Positions 34,311 through 42,348 of a DNA stretch of 64,000 bases are shown piece by piece. Origin of the DNA: Thiomicrorhabdus sp. 6S3-12 (lineage in GTDB: Bacteria > Pseudomonadota > Gammaproteobacteria > Thiomicrospirales > Thiomicrospiraceae). Within the stretch, counting starts at the first letter, position 1. The number at the start of each line of letters is the position of its first letter. Where the stretch lies: assembly GCF_017571475.1 (NCBI RefSeq), contig NZ_JAGETW010000004.1, forward strand, positions 62,001 to 126,000. The letters are read 5' to 3'. Under the pieces are notes generated by a model. It was not told the DNA's origin. It saw only the letters and a list, made by a program, of their open reading frames with translations, and did not search any database. The position numbers were made by a program, and so were the translations under genes.

Positions 34311-34967
34311 GTGAGCCAAAAATCGCAAAAACCGATGTTCAATTCCGCTCTGTTTCGCGCCATGGGCAACTCGGCCGGAAAACTCAGCGCCTTTGTGGTG
34401 ATCTGCATTATTCTGCTGCTTGGCGTTCGCGCCCTGACCGGACCAAAAATCGATGCCGCCGAACGGCAGAATCTACTGGATCGCTTCAATGAAGTTTTGC
34501 CGGCGGAATACTATGATAACGATCCTCTGGCAGATACTAAATTGCTCAAAGACCCTAAAATTCTGGCTCGTCTCGGCGCCAAAGATCCGGTAACGGTCTA
34601 TCGGGCACGCAAGGGAATTGAACCGACCGGTGCGATTTTTCAAGCCATTGCGCCAAATGGTTACAGTGGTAACATTTATATTCTGATTGGCGTCTTTCCT
34701 GATGGTCAGGTTTCCGGCGTACGTGTTCTCAAACATGCGGAAACCCCCGGACTCGGCGATAAAATCGAATTGCAGAAACATGATTGGATTCTCTCTTTCG
34801 ACCGCCGCATCCTGACCCCCGGCAACCAGTATGATTGGGCAGTGAAGAAAGACGGCGGTGATTTCGATCAGTTCACCGGTGCGACCATTACGCCGCGCGC
34901 TGTCGTCGGAGCCGTTAAACATGCGCTTGAAGTGGTCAACGAGTTAGGAGATAAGCTGTATGACTGA
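34311..34967 (+). CDS. rnfG: Rnf complex subunit RnfG
   Basis: 218 residues with one N-terminal membrane anchor (about 20-43, [14 protein letters not shown]) and a periplasmic FMN-binding domain. The S/TGAT flavin acceptor motif is [17 protein letters not shown]. The start is GTG at 34311 with GGAGAG five bases before it. Its 3' end overlaps rnfE by eight bases. Confidence 0.95.
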   Translation: MSQKSQKPMFNSALFRAMGNSAGKLSAFVVICIILLLGVRALTGPKIDAAERQNLLDRFNEVLPAEYYDNDPLADTKLLKDPKILARLGAKDPVTVYRARKGIEPTGAIFQAIAPNGYSGNIYILIGVFPDGQVSGVRVLKHAETPGLGDKIELQKHDWILSFDRRILTPGNQYDWAVKKDGGDFDQFTGATITPRAVVGAVKHALEVVNELGDKLYD

Positions 34968-35724
34968 TACCAATACTCTGGCGGATACTCCGAATTCAAC
35001 CGCCGCAGATGCCATTGAAACAACGCCGAACGTCTGGCAGGCAAAAAAAGCCGAATACAAAAAGATTATGCTCAACGGCCTGTGGCAGAACAACCAGGCC
35101 ATGGTCGCCCTGCTGGGCCTGTGTCCGCTGCTGGCAGTATCCAACAACGCCGTTAACGGTTTGGGGCTCGGACTGGCAACGCTGGCGGTATTACTGGTTT
35201 CCAATACGCTGGTTTCCCTGATTCGCAGTCACGTCTCCGATGAAATCCGTATTCCGGTGTATATCGCCATTATCGCGACGGCCGTCACCATGATCGACCT
35301 GCTGATGAACGCCTATTTCCATACCTTACACGGCATACTGGGCATCTTTATCCCGCTGATCGTGACCAACTGTGCGATTCTCGGCCGCGCCGAAGCCTAT
35401 GCCTCAAAAAACAGCGTCGATAAAGCCATCGTTGACGGTTTCTTTATGGGACTGGGCTTTTTGGTGGTACTGGTTCTGCTGGGCGCCTTGCGCGAGATTA
35501 TCGGTTCTGGAACGCTGTTTGACCAAGCGCATCTGATGTTCGGCGAAACGGCGCGCAACTGGACCATCACCTTCAGCGACGACTATCAAGGTGTTCTGCT
35601 GGCAATTCTGCCGCCGGGAGCTTTTATCGGTTTGGGTCTGCTGATCGCGGCCAAAAACTATATCGACCAGAAAAAAGCCGCCAAACTGCAGAACGACCTC
35701 GGCATTAAAATCGCTATCAAATAG
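34960..35724 (+). CDS. rnfE: Rnf complex subunit RnfE
   Basis: 254 residues with about six membrane helices. [11 protein letters not shown] and [11 protein letters not shown] carry the cysteines of the membrane [2Fe-2S] cluster shared with RnfA. The N-terminal 40 residues are longer than in many RnfE. It is the last rnf gene, and its stop is one base from the stop of the convergent sialidase-like gene. In many gammaproteobacteria nth is next; here one gene intervenes. Confidence 0.95.
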   Translation: MTDTNTLADTPNSTAADAIETTPNVWQAKKAEYKKIMLNGLWQNNQAMVALLGLCPLLAVSNNAVNGLGLGLATLAVLLVSNTLVSLIRSHVSDEIRIPVYIAIIATAVTMIDLLMNAYFHTLHGILGIFIPLIVTNCAILGRAEAYASKNSVDKAIVDGFFMGLGFLVVLVLLGALREIIGSGTLFDQAHLMFGETARNWTITFSDDYQGVLLAILPPGAFIGLGLLIAAKNYIDQKKAAKLQNDLGIKIAIK

Positions 35725-35725
35725 T

Positions 35726-36814
35726 TTATGATCCAGTCTGTTGCAGCAGCCAATCTTCGTAAAACTCAAGACGTAATTCGGACTGCATGGTCGTCAGCCA
35801 GATTTTGCCCGGCGAGACTTCAAACAAATAGGGATAAGCCAGCCAGGCCCCTTTGCATTGCGCCACAATCAACGGATCACTCCAGCTCTCTCCGTCATCT
35901 TCAGAATAACACACTGCCAACTCCTCGCGGTGCCATGAAGCAGCCACTTCCGAGAACTGCCCGCCGCGTCGCGGAAACTCCGTTTCACCCTGAGGATAGA
36001 GCGTGTTATAGACCATTAACAGACGCCCGCTTGCCAGACGTTTCAACATCGCCGGCGAACTGCTCGCCTCGATCCCCGGATGAATCTGCGTCCAACTGCG
36101 CCCGTCATCATAGGAATAGGCGTGCCAGAAGTAATCCTGATTGGTTCTAATGCAATACCAAACCCTGTCAGGCAATTCAACCAGCGTCCCTTCATAGCAG
36201 CCACCGTGATGGCCGCGTCCGCCGATATCAAGTTTGTTGCTCGCATGCCAACTCAAACCGTCATCGTCGGAACGGAAACTCAAACTGTAATGGCGCGCCT
36301 GCTGATAATCCAGGTTCTGCGCCGACAGCACGATCGCCCCGGATTCAAGCTGAATCATGGTCGAACTGACCGCCGCATAACCGGTCTGAATTCGTATCGG
36401 TTCCTGCCAACTCCGTCCTCCGTCTTCACTGCGAACAACATAGTGATATAAACGGGAATTCTTTGTCGGCGCATTGCGCTTTTTAACCCAGTTGAAATGG
36501 TACTCCTCGGCATTCAGGAAAGAGAGAATAACGGTACCATCCCGAGTACAAAGCAGGCTGTGCGCATCGGTCGCTTTGAATGGCATCTGCTCGGAAAATA
36601 GCTCAAATGCCTGCCAATCTTTGCCGTCGTTCGCGGACAGATAAGCGGTTTTCCCGTGGATACAGAGCAGATCCCCGTCGCAGTTGCGGATAAAAGGCCC
36701 GTTATGCTCGATGCTCAACGGACGAATACCCTCCGCCAAGAAAACCGGCGCATCGGTTTTCGGCGCTTTGGAAAAATTCAGTTTTATCTGCGGGTACTCG
36801 ATCATTTTCTGCAT
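35726..36814 (-). CDS. Sialidase-fold (BNR/Asp-box) protein, cytoplasmic
   Basis: 362 residues forming a probable six-bladed beta-propeller. Five Asp-box motifs (S-x-D-x-G-x-x-W) can be seen: SANDGKDW (60), SEDGGRSW, SDDDGLSW, SYDDGRSW and SEDDGESW. RPLSIEHNGPFIR and a YNTLYPQGETEFPRRGG segment could supply substrate-binding residues. No signal peptide or membrane segment is seen, so it should be cytoplasmic. Closest general family is exo-alpha-sialidase-like glycosidases, but a true sialidase arginine triad cannot be assigned by eye. It lies between rnfE and nth on the opposite strand and looks like an insertion into a conserved order. Confidence 0.75.
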   Translation of the reverse strand: MQKMIEYPQIKLNFSKAPKTDAPVFLAEGIRPLSIEHNGPFIRNCDGDLLCIHGKTAYLSANDGKDWQAFELFSEQMPFKATDAHSLLCTRDGTVILSFLNAEEYHFNWVKKRNAPTKNSRLYHYVVRSEDGGRSWQEPIRIQTGYAAVSSTMIQLESGAIVLSAQNLDYQQARHYSLSFRSDDDGLSWHASNKLDIGGRGHHGGCYEGTLVELPDRVWYCIRTNQDYFWHAYSYDDGRSWTQIHPGIEASSSPAMLKRLASGRLLMVYNTLYPQGETEFPRRGGQFSEVAASWHREELAVCYSEDDGESWSDPLIVAQCKGAWLAYPYLFEVSPGKIWLTTMQSELRLEFYEDWLLQQTGS

Positions 36815-37079
36815 TCGTATGTCTCTTGCTGTCGTCGCCCTAGGCTGTGATAGGTTGCTGCAATAGGTTGTAAAAGGCTTCGATAAATTCTTATCTCACT
36901 TATGTATGAATTATGGCGCATCCGTATCCTGACGTTCAATCATCGCAAAAGAATTTCCGGCCAGACAAGCAAGTGCGTCAAACAGGAAATTTATCAAGAT
37001 AATTTGGACTCGACCGACAAATCCGCTATGATTCTGCCACCGAGCTACGATTGATAAAATTCCGTGAAAACACCGTCTT

Positions 37080-37712
37080 ATGAATAAACAGAAACGATTA
37101 GAAATATTCCAACGCCTCAGCGAAGCGATTCCGGAACCGGAAACCGAGCTGGAGTATTCCAGTACTTTTGAGCTGCTGATCGCGGTGATTCTTTCCGCCC
37201 AGGCAACCGACAAAGGCGTCAATATCGCCACCCGCAAGCTGTTTCCGGTAGCCAATACGCCGGAAGCGATCTATGCCTTGGGCGTAGACGGTCTTAAAGA
37301 GTACATCAAAACCATCGGTCTGTTTAACTCCAAAGCGGAAAACATTATCAAAGCCTGCAAAATGCTGGTAGAACTGCACGGCTCGGTGGTTCCGGACAAT
37401 CGTAAAGATCTTGAAGCCCTGCCGGGTGTCGGCCGCAAGACGGCGAATGTCGTTCTCAATACCGCTTTCGGTCAGCCAACCATGGCAGTCGATACACATA
37501 TCTTTCGCGTCTCCAACCGCACTAAACTGGCGCCGGGTAAAACCGTGCTTGAAGTGGAAAAGAAACTGCTCAAAAATGTACCGAAAGAGTATCTGATCCC
37601 GGCACATCACCTGCTGATTCTGCACGGCCGTTATACCTGCACCGCTCGTAAACCGCGCTGCGGCGCCTGCTGTATCTACGATTTGTGCGAATACAAAGAA
37701 AAAACCGAGTAA
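37080..37712 (+). CDS. nth: Endonuclease III
   Basis: Base-excision repair DNA glycosylase/AP lyase for oxidised pyrimidines. 210 residues. Helix-hairpin-helix LPGVGRKTANVV has the catalytic lysine K120, and D138 lies in VDTHIFR, at E. coli numbering. The [4Fe-4S] loop has C187, C194, C197 and C203, plus an additional C198. It follows the rnf operon, a common linkage. Confidence 0.97.
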   Translation: MNKQKRLEIFQRLSEAIPEPETELEYSSTFELLIAVILSAQATDKGVNIATRKLFPVANTPEAIYALGVDGLKEYIKTIGLFNSKAENIIKACKMLVELHGSVVPDNRKDLEALPGVGRKTANVVLNTAFGQPTMAVDTHIFRVSNRTKLAPGKTVLEVEKKLLKNVPKEYLIPAHHLLILHGRYTCTARKPRCGACCIYDLCEYKEKTE

Positions 37713-37727
37713 TAACCGGATAATCTC

Positions 37728-38159
37728 ATGCTATATACATCCGAAAGAGACAAATTACGCCTGTTCTATGTCGAATGCTGGAAAAAGGCACGCAACGGCC
37801 TGCCGATGGACCCGATGGAGCAGATGGTCGCGCGCGTGATCGAAATGCACCCGGAATATCACGCCATGCTGGAAAACGAAAAACTCGGCAACGAGTACAA
37901 GCCGGAAGACGGCGAAACCAATCCGTTTCTGCACATGGGCATGCACCTCGGCCTGCAGGAACAGGTGGTTATGGATCGTCCGGCCGGCATCAAAGCGGTC
38001 TATCAGCAACTGGGGGAAAAGCTCGGCGATGTGATGCAGACCGAACACGCCATGATGGACTGTCTCGGCGAAATGATGTGGCAGGCGCAACGCTCGCAGT
38101 CCGAGCCGGACGAAATGGCCTACCTCAAGTGCCTGCAAGAACTGCTGGTCAAATATTAA
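37728..38159 (+). CDS. DUF1841 family protein
   Basis: 143 residues, fully helical, with family blocks LRLFYVECWKKARNG, NPFLHMGMHLGLQEQV and DCLGEMMWQAQRS. The many histidines and methionines are characteristic of the family. Function unknown. It is 15 bases behind nth and ahead of the RNase H gene, probably one transcript. Confidence 0.85.
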   Translation: MLYTSERDKLRLFYVECWKKARNGLPMDPMEQMVARVIEMHPEYHAMLENEKLGNEYKPEDGETNPFLHMGMHLGLQEQVVMDRPAGIKAVYQQLGEKLGDVMQTEHAMMDCLGEMMWQAQRSQSEPDEMAYLKCLQELLVKY

Positions 38160-38169
38160 GGCGCATTTC

Positions 38170-38673
38170 TTGGATTTCCGGCAGCACACCCCTTATGCTT
38201 TGCGCGAGCTGCAATCCGAATATGAATTTCAACTTTATAGCGACGGAGCCTACTTCAAGCAATGCCAGCTTGGCGGCTGGGGTCTCGCCATCTATAACAA
38301 AACCGGACAGCTCATCGACAGCCTTTCTGGCGTACAGATTTCCCATTCCAGTCTGGAAATGGAACTGATCGCAGCGATTAAGGCATTACAGTGGCAACTA
38401 CAGCAACACCCCGGCAGCCCGATCGCCCTTTTCACCGACGCACAGATTCTGCTGGAAGGCCTGTTTGATAAATACCCGAAATGGCAGGAAAACAACTGGC
38501 ATTCGGCCAACGGCAACCCGGTCGTTTATGCCGAACTCTGGCAACAACTCTACTCTCTGGCACAAAGCGCCCCCGTCGATTTTTACTGGATTAAAGGCCA
38601 TACCACCAACAAACAAAACCAGCTTGCCGATCAGCTCGCCAGAGAAAAAATCCTCCAATCACAGCAATCCTGA
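38170..38673 (+). CDS. RNase HI-like protein
   Basis: 167 residues from a TTG start at 38170 preceded by AAGG. No earlier or nearby ATG fits, and the next in-frame methionine lies after the first active-site residue. The RNase H fold residues are D25 (YSDGAY), E65 (EMELIAA), D90 (FTDAQ), H144 (KGHTTN) and D154 (LADQLA), so the enzyme should be catalytically competent against RNA/DNA hybrids. A degraded copy of its last 25 codons lies at 40555-40632. Confidence 0.87.
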   Translation: MDFRQHTPYALRELQSEYEFQLYSDGAYFKQCQLGGWGLAIYNKTGQLIDSLSGVQISHSSLEMELIAAIKALQWQLQQHPGSPIALFTDAQILLEGLFDKYPKWQENNWHSANGNPVVYAELWQQLYSLAQSAPVDFYWIKGHTTNKQNQLADQLAREKILQSQQS

Positions 38674-38824
38674 ATAAACTGCACAAGAACGGATATATAC
38701 AACTAAAAACTGCAAAAGAGCGTCTTAAAAAGATCGTTATTGCAAAGTCTATCAAATTTGTTTCCAATAGCTTTTAACAAGGTAATATGGCTTAGACAGA
38801 ATCTTCTAACGAAAAGGAAACAAT
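38674..38824 (+). promoter_or_regulatory. Upstream region of the NYN-LOTUS gene
   Basis: 151 AT-rich bases with no gene. GAAAAGGAAAC just before 38825 is a good ribosome site. The base composition drops here compared with the nth-RNase H block, marking the left edge of the accessory segment. Confidence 0.35.
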
Positions 38825-39553
38825 ATGGCTAAGAGAAGCCGTATAGCTCTGCTTATTGATTGCGACAACGTCAGCTACAATTCAATTGAAGGTGTGCTTG
38901 AGGAACTCGCCAAATATGGAACCGTGAATGTCCGCCATGCCCATGGAGACTGGAATAATCAAAGCCTTTCCGGCTGGCGCGACAAACTGCATCCGAATGC
39001 GATAAGACCGATGCAGCAATTCGCTTATACCAAAGGAAAAAATGCCACCGATTCGGCCATGATTATTGATGCCATGGATTTACTTTACAGTGGCAATGTC
39101 GATGCTTTCGCCTTAATGACCAGTGACAGTGACTTTACCCCGTTGGTTCTGAGAATGCTTGAAAGCGGTCTGCCGGTATACGGCTTTGGTGAAAAGAAAA
39201 CCCCGCAGCCGTTTGTTGATGCCTGCTCCACATTTATCTACACAGAGAACCTGGATTTGGAGAAAGACGAACAATCAAACTCACCGATCCACCAAACCAA
39301 GCGAAGCAAGAATGAATTGCGCGGAGACACCGCTCTTGTACGATTGTTGCGGACCGCGGTAGAACAGACTTCGGACGACGATGGTTGGGCACACATGAGT
39401 AAAGTCGGACACTATATCTCCAATAACAGTTCATTTTCACCGGTCAATTACGGATTTAAAAAAGTGAGTGATCTGATCAGAGCCAGCGAGCTTTTCGATA
39501 TTGAGATGCGCAACGACGGTTCTGCAATGTATATAAGAGACGCGCGCCAATAA
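38825..39553 (+). CDS. NYN-domain (LabA-like) protein with C-terminal LOTUS/OST-HTH domain
   Basis: 242 residues. The N-terminal NYN/PIN-like nuclease domain (about 5-145) shows acidic positions ALLIDCDNVS, NATDSAMIIDAMDLL and MTSDSDFTPLVLRM, the expected metal-binding carboxylates. The C-terminal domain (about 165-242, ALVRLLRTAVEQTSDDDGWAHMSKVG to the end) is an OST-HTH/LOTUS RNA-binding module. Such proteins are putative RNases; the target is unknown. It lies in the accessory segment between the RNase H gene and the scar at 40485. Confidence 0.85.
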   Translation: MAKRSRIALLIDCDNVSYNSIEGVLEELAKYGTVNVRHAHGDWNNQSLSGWRDKLHPNAIRPMQQFAYTKGKNATDSAMIIDAMDLLYSGNVDAFALMTSDSDFTPLVLRMLESGLPVYGFGEKKTPQPFVDACSTFIYTENLDLEKDEQSNSPIHQTKRSKNELRGDTALVRLLRTAVEQTSDDDGWAHMSKVGHYISNNSSFSPVNYGFKKVSDLIRASELFDIEMRNDGSAMYIRDARQ

Positions 39554-39677
39554 GGTTGTAGGAAGAGAATTTAACAGCCCTGTTTTCACCTCAAAGCAAT
39601 TACTTTCCAACCGAGCCATGCAGTTTTATTGCCGGTTAGTATCCATCAACAAATACACACTGCAGGATAGAAACTTA

Positions 39678-40004
39678 ATGAATAACGCGACACCGATAAT
39701 CAGGTTATTTTTTGCCAAGATGAAGCCCGAATTTTTTCAGTTATCCGAGGATGAGCAAAAACAGTTCATGGCTCGAGACAGGGCAAACCTTGACGCTCTG
39801 GGAATGAAAGCTGTTTCAATGATCGACTGCACTGCACATGACCCACAATGGGACTACATTGGTGTAGAAAGCTGGCCATCATTGCAAGCGGTCGAGGAAC
39901 GGGAAAAATTCGAGAATGAAGAACTGCAGATTTCTCGCTATGTCGACTATAAAGTTCATTTGGGCGTTGAGCAATCCTTTGATGATTATGGTCAAAGCCA
40001 ATAA
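39678..40004 (+). CDS. Unrecognised small protein
   Basis: 108 residues from the ATG at 39678, preceded by AGGATAG. I do not recognise the family. It is charged and soluble, and begins with a beta-strand-like IIRLFFAKM. A pattern such as WDYIGVESWPSLQAVEER resembles small alpha/beta-barrel or monooxygenase-like single-domain proteins, but this is only an impression. The reading could extend back to 39618 without a clear ribosome site. It is followed 45 bases later by the DUF4260 gene. Confidence 0.6.
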   Translation: MNNATPIIRLFFAKMKPEFFQLSEDEQKQFMARDRANLDALGMKAVSMIDCTAHDPQWDYIGVESWPSLQAVEEREKFENEELQISRYVDYKVHLGVEQSFDDYGQSQ

Positions 40005-40048
40005 ACAACGACCTCTACCCTCTAAAACGTTGTAAACAAGAGAACTCT

Positions 40049-40432
40049 ATGTCATTTGTAACAGGACAAGTAAAAACGGTTTTGCGGCTTGAAGGCTTAT
40101 CGATTATGTTGCTCTCGGCACTGGTTTTCCATCAGTACAGCGCAGACTGGATACTGTTTGCCTGGCTGTTTCTAGTGCCGGATCTAGCGTTTTTAGGCTA
40201 TATATTCAATTCCAAATTCGGAGCAATCTTATACAACACAACCCACTCGATGATTGGACCGGCCCTGTTACTGGCCTTAGGACTGCTTAGCGATACCGAT
40301 TTAGCCATTTCCGTGGCCCTTGTCTGGTTTGCGCACATCGGTTTTGACCGCGCCTTAGGTTATGGTTTGAAATACGGCAGTGGTTTTACCGACACCCATT
40401 TGGGAAAAATCGGTTCCGAAAGAAATACCTGA
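40049..40432 (+). CDS. DUF4260 family membrane protein
   Basis: 127 residues with about four hydrophobic segments (MLLSALVFHQYSADWILFAW, LVPDLAFLGYIF, MIGPALLLALGLL, AISVALVWFAHIG). The ends RALGYGLKYGSGFTDTHLG and PDLAFLGY are family marks of DUF4260. Function unknown. It is the last intact gene before the duplicated-end scar and the cassette array. Confidence 0.8.
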   Translation: MSFVTGQVKTVLRLEGLSIMLLSALVFHQYSADWILFAWLFLVPDLAFLGYIFNSKFGAILYNTTHSMIGPALLLALGLLSDTDLAISVALVWFAHIGFDRALGYGLKYGSGFTDTHLGKIGSERNT

Positions 40433-40484
40433 TCAACAGGCGCAACCCCCTTTTGTAAAAAGCGTTGATGCCCTTCTATCCAGT

Positions 40485-40556
40485 TCAATGTCGAAATGTC
40501 CAAGACGCAAACGCAAGGGTAAAGAGCGCAATCAGCATCATCGGGCAGATTTGCGG
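40485..40556 (-). pseudogene. Remnant of an ABC-2 permease 3' end
   Basis: The minus strand reads PQICPMMLIALFTL then AFASWTFRH and a TGA stop. It matches the last residues of the intact permease at 43489-43557 (PQIWPMMLIALFTLSSAAW...FRH) at 18 of 23 positions. Nothing permease-like continues upstream, because the sequence switches at 40556 to an RNase H remnant. This is a truncated copy with its original stop codon. Confidence 0.8.
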
Positions 40557-40632
40557 TCATACCGCCAACATACAAAACCAGCTTGCCGATCAACTGGCTC
40601 GTGAAACCATTGTAAATGCGCATTCAGCCTAA
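40555..40632 (+). pseudogene. Remnant of an RNase HI-like 3' end
   Basis: The plus strand reads GHTANIQNQLADQLARE then TIVNAHSA and a TAA stop. The intact gene at 38170 reads GHTTNKQNQLADQLARE then KILQSQQS; 16 of the first 19 residues agree. The 5' part is absent, replaced by the permease remnant. The two remnants abut at the GG(T/C)CAT shared by both genes. Confidence 0.8.
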
Positions 40633-40780
40633 CTAAAGAACCCATTAAGTACTGGATTTAATCCACTTAAAAAACTATTATGGATGCAGTTTACAGATTT
40701 ACGGCAATGCTATTTAGGTCAAATAAAATCGCACCTAAATCCCATAACCCGTTAAAAAACAAAGAATTTTCAAAGTAAAC

Positions 40781-40853
40781 ACATCCTAAATACTGATATA
40801 AAACGGCAGTTTTATTACTGCTTCAAATACACTTCTTACAAGTATTAGGATGT
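40781..40853. repeat. Nested inverted repeat left of the cassette array
   Basis: Left arm ACATCCTAAATACT (40781-40794) pairs with AGTATTAGGATGT (40841-40853), leaving one unpaired A. Inside it GCAGT/ACTGC (40806-40821) forms a second stem. It ends ten bases before the array's first core GTTATGC. It may be a degenerate recombination site, an attI-like region, or simply a leader hairpin for the TIR gene. Confidence 0.5.
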
Positions 40854-40890
40854 CTAATAATAGTTATGCACAATCAAAGGAAACTGAACT

Positions 40891-41262
40891 ATGGCAAGTA
40901 AGAAAACTATCTTTGTTGCTTTTGCAATCGAAGACGAAAAAATTCGGAACATGATTAAGGGGCAATCCTTAAATACGGATTCTCCTTTCGAGTACATAGA
41001 TATGTCTGTTAAAGAGGCATACGACGAAGAATGGAAGAAAAAAGTTCGAACTCGGATACTCCGGTCTGATGGTGTTTTAGCAATAGTTAGCGAAAATTCA
41101 TTAAAATCAAGTGGACAGAAGTGGGAAATTAAGTGCGCGAAAGACGAGAAAGTAAAAGTTCGCGGAATTTGGGCATACAAAGGTGATCGTACCAATATCG
41201 AAGGTTTGAATACGATGGTTTGGACGTGGGACAACATTGCTAACTGGATTGATAGCCTCTAA
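40891..41262 (+). CDS. Short TIR protein (ThsB/DUF1863-like), candidate Thoeris sensor
   Basis: 123 residues, a single TIR-like Rossmann domain. It opens with a strand [19 protein letters not shown], has a middle strand [11 protein letters not shown], and then W78-E79 in [13 protein letters not shown], where the ThsB family places its catalytic glutamate. No other domain is attached. In Thoeris systems such proteins detect phage infection and make a cyclic ADP-ribose-type signal from NAD+. The ribosome site is AAAGGA about ten bases before the ATG. The stop TAA shares a base with the start of the next gene (TAATG), indicating coupled translation. Family recognition is by eye. Confidence 0.82.
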   Translation: MASKKTIFVAFAIEDEKIRNMIKGQSLNTDSPFEYIDMSVKEAYDEEWKKKVRTRILRSDGVLAIVSENSLKSSGQKWEIKCAKDEKVKVRGIWAYKGDRTNIEGLNTMVWTWDNIANWIDSL

Positions 41263-42248
41263 TGCGAAAAGCTCTTATTGTTGGAATCGACTATTATACA
41301 AACGTCAGCCCCCTTTTTGGCTGTGTTAACGATTCATTTTCGGTCAAAGCTATGTTGGACCGTCATGCAGACGGTTCCGTAAATTTCGGAGTGAAGCACC
41401 TCGTATCGACTGGTCCCAACGATACATGTGACCGCGAAGAGCTGCGTAGTGCAATCCAAGAATTGTTTTCCGGCGATGGCGAAGTTGCTGTTTTGTATTT
41501 TGCTGGCCATGGACATATCGAGGCTACCGGTGGTTACCTTTGTTCTTCCGATATTAAAACAGGAAATGATGGTGTTCCGTTAGCAGAGATAATGGTTATG
41601 GCTAACCAGTCTAGAATACAGAACAGGGTAATAGTTCTAGACAGTTGTCATAGTGGTGTTGCAGGGGGAAGTGCTTTACAGCAAAAAGTCGCAGAGATAA
41701 GTGACGGTGTAACAATTTTAACCGCCTCAACAGCGGAGCAATATGCAACAGAAGAAAACGGTGCAGGTGTTTTTACTAGCCTTTTAGTTGATGCTTTAGG
41801 AGGGGCTGCCGGAAACCTTGTCGGCGATGTAACTCCTGGTGGTGTTTACGCACATGTAGATCAGTCGCTTGGCCCTTGGGCTCAACGGCCGGTATTCAAA
41901 ACTAATGTAAACCGTTTTGTATCTCTACGAAAAGTCCAACCTCCATTGGCAATTACTGAACTCCGTCGTATTTCTGAATTTTTCCCTTCTTCGGGCTTCC
42001 AGTTTCAGCTTGATCCAACATATGAACCTGAACGCCACGAATCATGGGAAAAAGATCCTCAAGGTATTCCACCTCCTGATCCAGAACACAATGCAATTTT
42101 TGAGATATTACAAAAGTACAATCGTGTTGGCTTAGTCGTTCCAGAAGGTGCACCACATATGTGGCACGCAGCCATGGAGAGTAAGTCCGTTCGTCTAACA
42201 GTTCTTGGGGAACACTACCGCAGCTTGGCTCATAAAGGACTAATATAG
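41262..42248 (+). CDS. Caspase-like protease, candidate type IV Thoeris effector
   Basis: 328 residues. The N-terminal caspase (peptidase C14) fold, about 1-225, starts [20 protein letters not shown]. It has the catalytic histidine H83 in YFAGHGH and the cysteine C129 in VLDSCHSG. The C-terminal region (about 228-328) is a separate domain ending [18 protein letters not shown] and is a candidate ligand-binding or regulatory part. In type IV Thoeris, a TIR-made N7-cADPR signal activates a caspase-like protease that degrades cell proteins and aborts infection. The overlapping TIR gene fits this. Activation and ligand are inferred. Confidence 0.85.
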   Translation: MRKALIVGIDYYTNVSPLFGCVNDSFSVKAMLDRHADGSVNFGVKHLVSTGPNDTCDREELRSAIQELFSGDGEVAVLYFAGHGHIEATGGYLCSSDIKTGNDGVPLAEIMVMANQSRIQNRVIVLDSCHSGVAGGSALQQKVAEISDGVTILTASTAEQYATEENGAGVFTSLLVDALGGAAGNLVGDVTPGGVYAHVDQSLGPWAQRPVFKTNVNRFVSLRKVQPPLAITELRRISEFFPSSGFQFQLDPTYEPERHESWEKDPQGIPPPDPEHNAIFEILQKYNRVGLVVPEGAPHMWHAAMESKSVRLTVLGEHYRSLAHKGLI

Positions 42249-42276
42249 TTTTTTTCGTGTGTTTCTGCAAAAAAAT

Positions 42277-42348
42277 GCATAACAAAGCGCTGCTGCTGGA
42301 CAAATTTTCCGCTGCGCTCCAAATTTGCCGCAGAGCGCGGCGTTAGCC
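42277..42348 (+). other. attC recombination site 1
   Basis: 72 bases. R'' is GCATAAC (42277-42283) and R' is GTTAGCC (42342-42348). The inner arms GCGCTGCTGC (42287-42296) and GCAGAGCGC (42330-42338) pair with one extrahelical G, the classic attC asymmetry that sets orientation. CAAATTT/AAATTTG adds a central stem. Confidence 0.9.

Larger units (their letters stand above)
40864..42342 (+). mobile_element. Integron-type gene cassette 1 (TIR and caspase-like genes)
   Basis: 1479 bases between core GTTATGC (40863-40869) and core GTTAGCC (42342-42348). In an excised circle the left core would supply GTTATGC. Its exact reverse complement GCATAAC is the R'' core at 42277. That match is what a genuine cassette must show. 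Both genes point towards the attC, as is usual. Confidence 0.85.

Noticed and set aside
40380-40623. Small open frames overlapping the DUF4260 3' end and the scar.
   Set aside because: Another frame of the same DNA matches the permease and RNase H ends, so these frames are incidental.
40433-40890. Search for an integron integrase or attI-integrase pair left of the array.
   Set aside because: The 458 bases contain only the scar, an inverted repeat and a leader; no tyrosine recombinase-like frame exists on either strand.
40864-42342. Classification as a type I or II Thoeris system.
   Set aside because: No SIR2/SLOG or STALD-type ThsA gene is present; the only partner is the caspase-like gene.
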